From contig JAOZLQ010000096.1 of NCBI GenBank assembly GCA_029934755.1, positions 1 to 8,615 on the forward strand: DNA of 8,615 nucleotides. Reading direction: 5' to 3'. Shown piece after piece: positions 6,822 through 8,615 of this stretch (positions within the stretch are counted from its first letter, which is position 1; each line of letters begins with the position of its first letter). The translations under genes and the position numbers were made by a program. The notes under the pieces were generated by a model, which was not told the origin of the DNA, made no database searches, and worked only from the letters and a program-made list of their open reading frames with translations. The stretch comes from Desulfuromusa sp. GTDB lineage: Bacteria > Desulfobacterota > Desulfuromonadia > Desulfuromonadales > Geopsychrobacteraceae.

Positions 6822-6843
6822 GTAATTATTATATAATTATCTA

Positions 6844-8073
6844 TTAAAAAAACTCACTAAACCATTCCTTCATCCGCTGTGAAACCCGCTCAAATACGTT
6901 CTTTTCTCCTATTTTAAAATTCTGTGCCTGAGTGTTCATACTTCCATATTTAACCAAGCCAACTCCAGTCGCATAAATCGGAGAATTGACAACATCAGTC
7001 AAACCACCAATATCTAGAGGATTTCCTCGCCTTACCGGCAGATTAAAAACTTGTTCTGCCAGTTCAGGCATACCAGGCAATATGGCGCTGCCACCAGTAA
7101 TGACAATTCCCGATGCAATCAAATCGCCATAGCCACTTTTATTAATTTCACGGTTTACCAATGAAAATATTTCCTCGACCCTTGGCTCAAGTATTTCAGC
7201 CAACAGCTGCCGTGACAGGATCCGTGACTCACGACCACCAACTGAAGGAACCTCGATAGTTTCATCTTTACCAACCATTGAGGTCAAACAACACCCGTAA
7301 GCCTGTTTAATCTTTTCCGCTTCTCCCATTGGTGTCCTTAAACCCACCGCGATATCATTGGTCAAGTGATCTCCACCAATAGACAGAACCGAGGTATGTT
7401 TAATTGCACCTTCTGAGAAAATTGCAATATCCGCTGTTCCTCCGCCAATATCGACTAAGGCAACGCCTAATTCTTTTTCATCCGATGACAGAACCGCTTC
7501 GCTACTGGCTAATTGCTCAAGGACAATATCTGCGACATCAGTACCAGCCCGATTGCAGCTTTTGATGATATTCTGGGCACTGGCTACGGCTCCGGTGACA
7601 ATATGGACCTTTGCCTCCAAACGAACACCACTCATCCCCAGCGGCTCGCGAATACCATCCTGATCGTCAATGATAAATTCTTGCGGCAGGATGTGCATGA
7701 CTTCTCGATCCATTGGTATCGCAATCGCCTTGGCTGCATCAATAACCCGTTGCAAATCTTCACTTGTAACCTCACGGTTTTTGATGGCAATCACCCCTTG
7801 AGAATTCAATCCCTTGATGTGTCCACCAGCAATTCCGGCAAAAACCGATTTAATTTCGCACCCAGCCATCAATTCGGCTTCACGAATCGCCTTCTGGATA
7901 GCGGCAACAGTGCTTTCGATATTGATCACCACACCTTTACGCATTCCCTTTGACGGACTGGTTCCGATGCCAACAACATCAAGCCCCTCTTCCGTCATAT
8001 TACCGACAATGCAGCAGATTTTTGTGGTACCGATATCGAGTCCAACAATCAAATTTTCAGTTCTTTTACTCAT
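6844..8073 (-). CDS. ftsA: Cell division protein FtsA
   Basis: A 409-residue actin-fold ATPase that tethers FtsZ filaments to the inner membrane and recruits later divisome proteins. The phosphate-1 motif GLDIGTTK is at 11-18, phosphate-2 motif LVDIGGGTADIAIF at 206-219, and adenosine motif GIVITGGSAILPGM at 322-335. The family-specific 1C (SHS2) subdomain covers about 85-162. The C-terminal FERVSQRMKEWFSEFF (394-409) is an amphipathic helix with Phe/Trp on one face and Lys/Arg on the other, the membrane-targeting sequence. Length is usual for the family and no key motif is missing. The ATG at 8073 is backed by AAGGGGG a few bases upstream. It starts 15 bases after the ftsQ stop, consistent with co-transcription, and is followed after about 140 bases by ftsZ. 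Confidence 0.97.
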   Translation of the reverse strand: MSKRTENLIVGLDIGTTKICCIVGNMTEEGLDVVGIGTSPSKGMRKGVVINIESTVAAIQKAIREAELMAGCEIKSVFAGIAGGHIKGLNSQGVIAIKNREVTSEDLQRVIDAAKAIAIPMDREVMHILPQEFIIDDQDGIREPLGMSGVRLEAKVHIVTGAVASAQNIIKSCNRAGTDVADIVLEQLASSEAVLSSDEKELGVALVDIGGGTADIAIFSEGAIKHTSVLSIGGDHLTNDIAVGLRTPMGEAEKIKQAYGCCLTSMVGKDETIEVPSVGGRESRILSRQLLAEILEPRVEEIFSLVNREINKSGYGDLIASGIVITGGSAILPGMPELAEQVFNLPVRRGNPLDIGGLTDVVNSPIYATGVGLVKYGSMNTQAQNFKIGEKNVFERVSQRMKEWFSEFF

Positions 8074-8088
8074 GACACCCCCTTGGTA

Positions 8089-8615
8089 TCAGCTTTTGGC
8101 CGTTTTTTTCAGCCGTTCAATTCTTACGATAACTTTTTCATCAACATTCAGATCTATATAATCGAGCATTTTCAACTTGGGTTTCAGTTGTGCATAAATT
8201 CGTTCCAGTCGATCTATTTTTTTACCATGCTCGGCATAACCCAGCTTGATTTTCACACCACCTTCCAGGGTAAAAAGTGACAAACCACCACCAGCCTCAT
8301 GATGTATTTCCGATACATGGTCAAGACTAAACAGCTTGCGTTCACTTAAATCGGCTAACAATCCAACAATTTGCCGTAACCATTGACCATACTCAGCGTC
8401 ATGTCCCTGTGCCTTAGTGTAGTCAAATCCTGTAATCATTGGATAATCAAGACTATCTTCTGCTCCTAATACCTTAAAAATCTCACCCTGATCATCAAGA
8501 TAATAGAGATATCCAAGATTGATAATTGCTACTGGAGAGCGTTCTTTCAAACTAATCACTACCTGACGCGGGAAAATCCGCCGCACCTGTGCTTGTTGCA
8601 CCCAGGGGTTTTCAT
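8089..8615 (-). CDS. ftsQ: Cell division protein FtsQ, 5' end outside the window
   Basis: The visible 174 residues are the C-terminal part of FtsQ, a bitopic inner-membrane protein whose periplasmic part scaffolds the divisome with FtsB and FtsL. The fragment opens with the end of the POTRA domain (NPWVQQAQVRRIFPRQVVIS, then LKERSPVAIINLG). The beta domain follows (YYLDDQGEIFKVLG) and closes with YIDLNVDEKVIVRI, matching the usual YIDLR-type strand that ends FtsQ. The cytoplasmic tail, membrane helix and first half of POTRA are beyond 8615. The frame stays open to the window edge; the GTG at 8601 is inside the conserved POTRA segment and is not the start. Position directly before ftsA supports the call. 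The stop is TGA at 8089. Confidence 0.9.
   Translation of the reverse strand, partial: ENPWVQQAQVRRIFPRQVVISLKERSPVAIINLGYLYYLDDQGEIFKVLGAEDSLDYPMITGFDYTKAQGHDAEYGQWLRQIVGLLADLSERKLFSLDHVSEIHHEAGGGLSLFTLEGGVKIKLGYAEHGKKIDRLERIYAQLKPKLKMLDYIDLNVDEKVIVRIERLKKTAKS

Noticed and set aside
7513..7953. Plus-strand 146-codon open frame inside ftsA
   Set aside because: It is antisense to the conserved ftsA coding region, shows no domain-like pattern and has no supporting context.
8599..8601. GTG as the start of ftsQ
   Set aside because: The frame stays open to the window edge and the upstream residues ENPWV continue the conserved POTRA segment, so the real start is outside the window.
8613..8615. 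Minus-strand ATG at the very end of the window
   Set aside because: It is not in the ftsQ frame and is a coincidence of the window edge.

Overview
The window shows the 3' end of a division and cell-wall (dcw) cluster, followed by a three-gene metabolic group on the same strand, with one convergent lipoprotein gene at the left edge. Everything except the lipoprotein gene reads on the minus strand, so gene order by transcription runs from the right end of the window to the left. Base composition is moderately AT-rich, genes are tightly packed, and start sites carry ordinary AGGAGG-type ribosome binding sites. Protein style (FtsZ beginning MFQFE and ending in a DIPTFLRRR tail, and a radical SAM protein of the kind carrying a B12-like N-terminal domain near the fts genes) suggests a Gram-negative delta-type proteobacterium, possibly Desulfuromonadales. 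That assignment is inference, not proof.

Right part (about 5350-8615): ftsQ (5' end cut by the window edge), ftsA and ftsZ in the classical order. ftsQ and ftsA are 15 bases apart. ftsA and ftsZ are separated by a longer AT-rich gap with a possible ftsZ-proximal promoter and a perfect-arm hairpin just upstream of the ftsZ ribosome binding site. The unit is closed by a strong intrinsic terminator downstream of ftsZ. FtsQ is the membrane scaffold, FtsA the membrane-tethered actin-like anchor and FtsZ the tubulin-like ring polymer.

Middle and left part (595-5248): a long-chain acyl-CoA synthetase, a B12-domain-type radical SAM protein and a 2-oxoacid dehydrogenase E2-like acyltransferase. Gaps are short (85 and 36 bases), so they probably form one transcript starting downstream of the ftsZ terminator. 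The E2-like protein has its subunit-binding domain and its catalytic HRVLDG motif but no lipoyl domain, and no E1, E3 or lipoyl gene is in view. This is the most unusual thing in the window.

Left edge (1-594): a small Gly-rich predicted lipoprotein on the plus strand converges on the E2-like gene. An 80-base imperfect palindrome of the dispersed GTCATTCCCGC type lies between them. I found no tRNA, rRNA, CRISPR array, transposase or phage gene, and no gene-free stretch longer than about 300 bases. Most of the window is ordinary core-genome content, and I see no convincing new multi-gene system.
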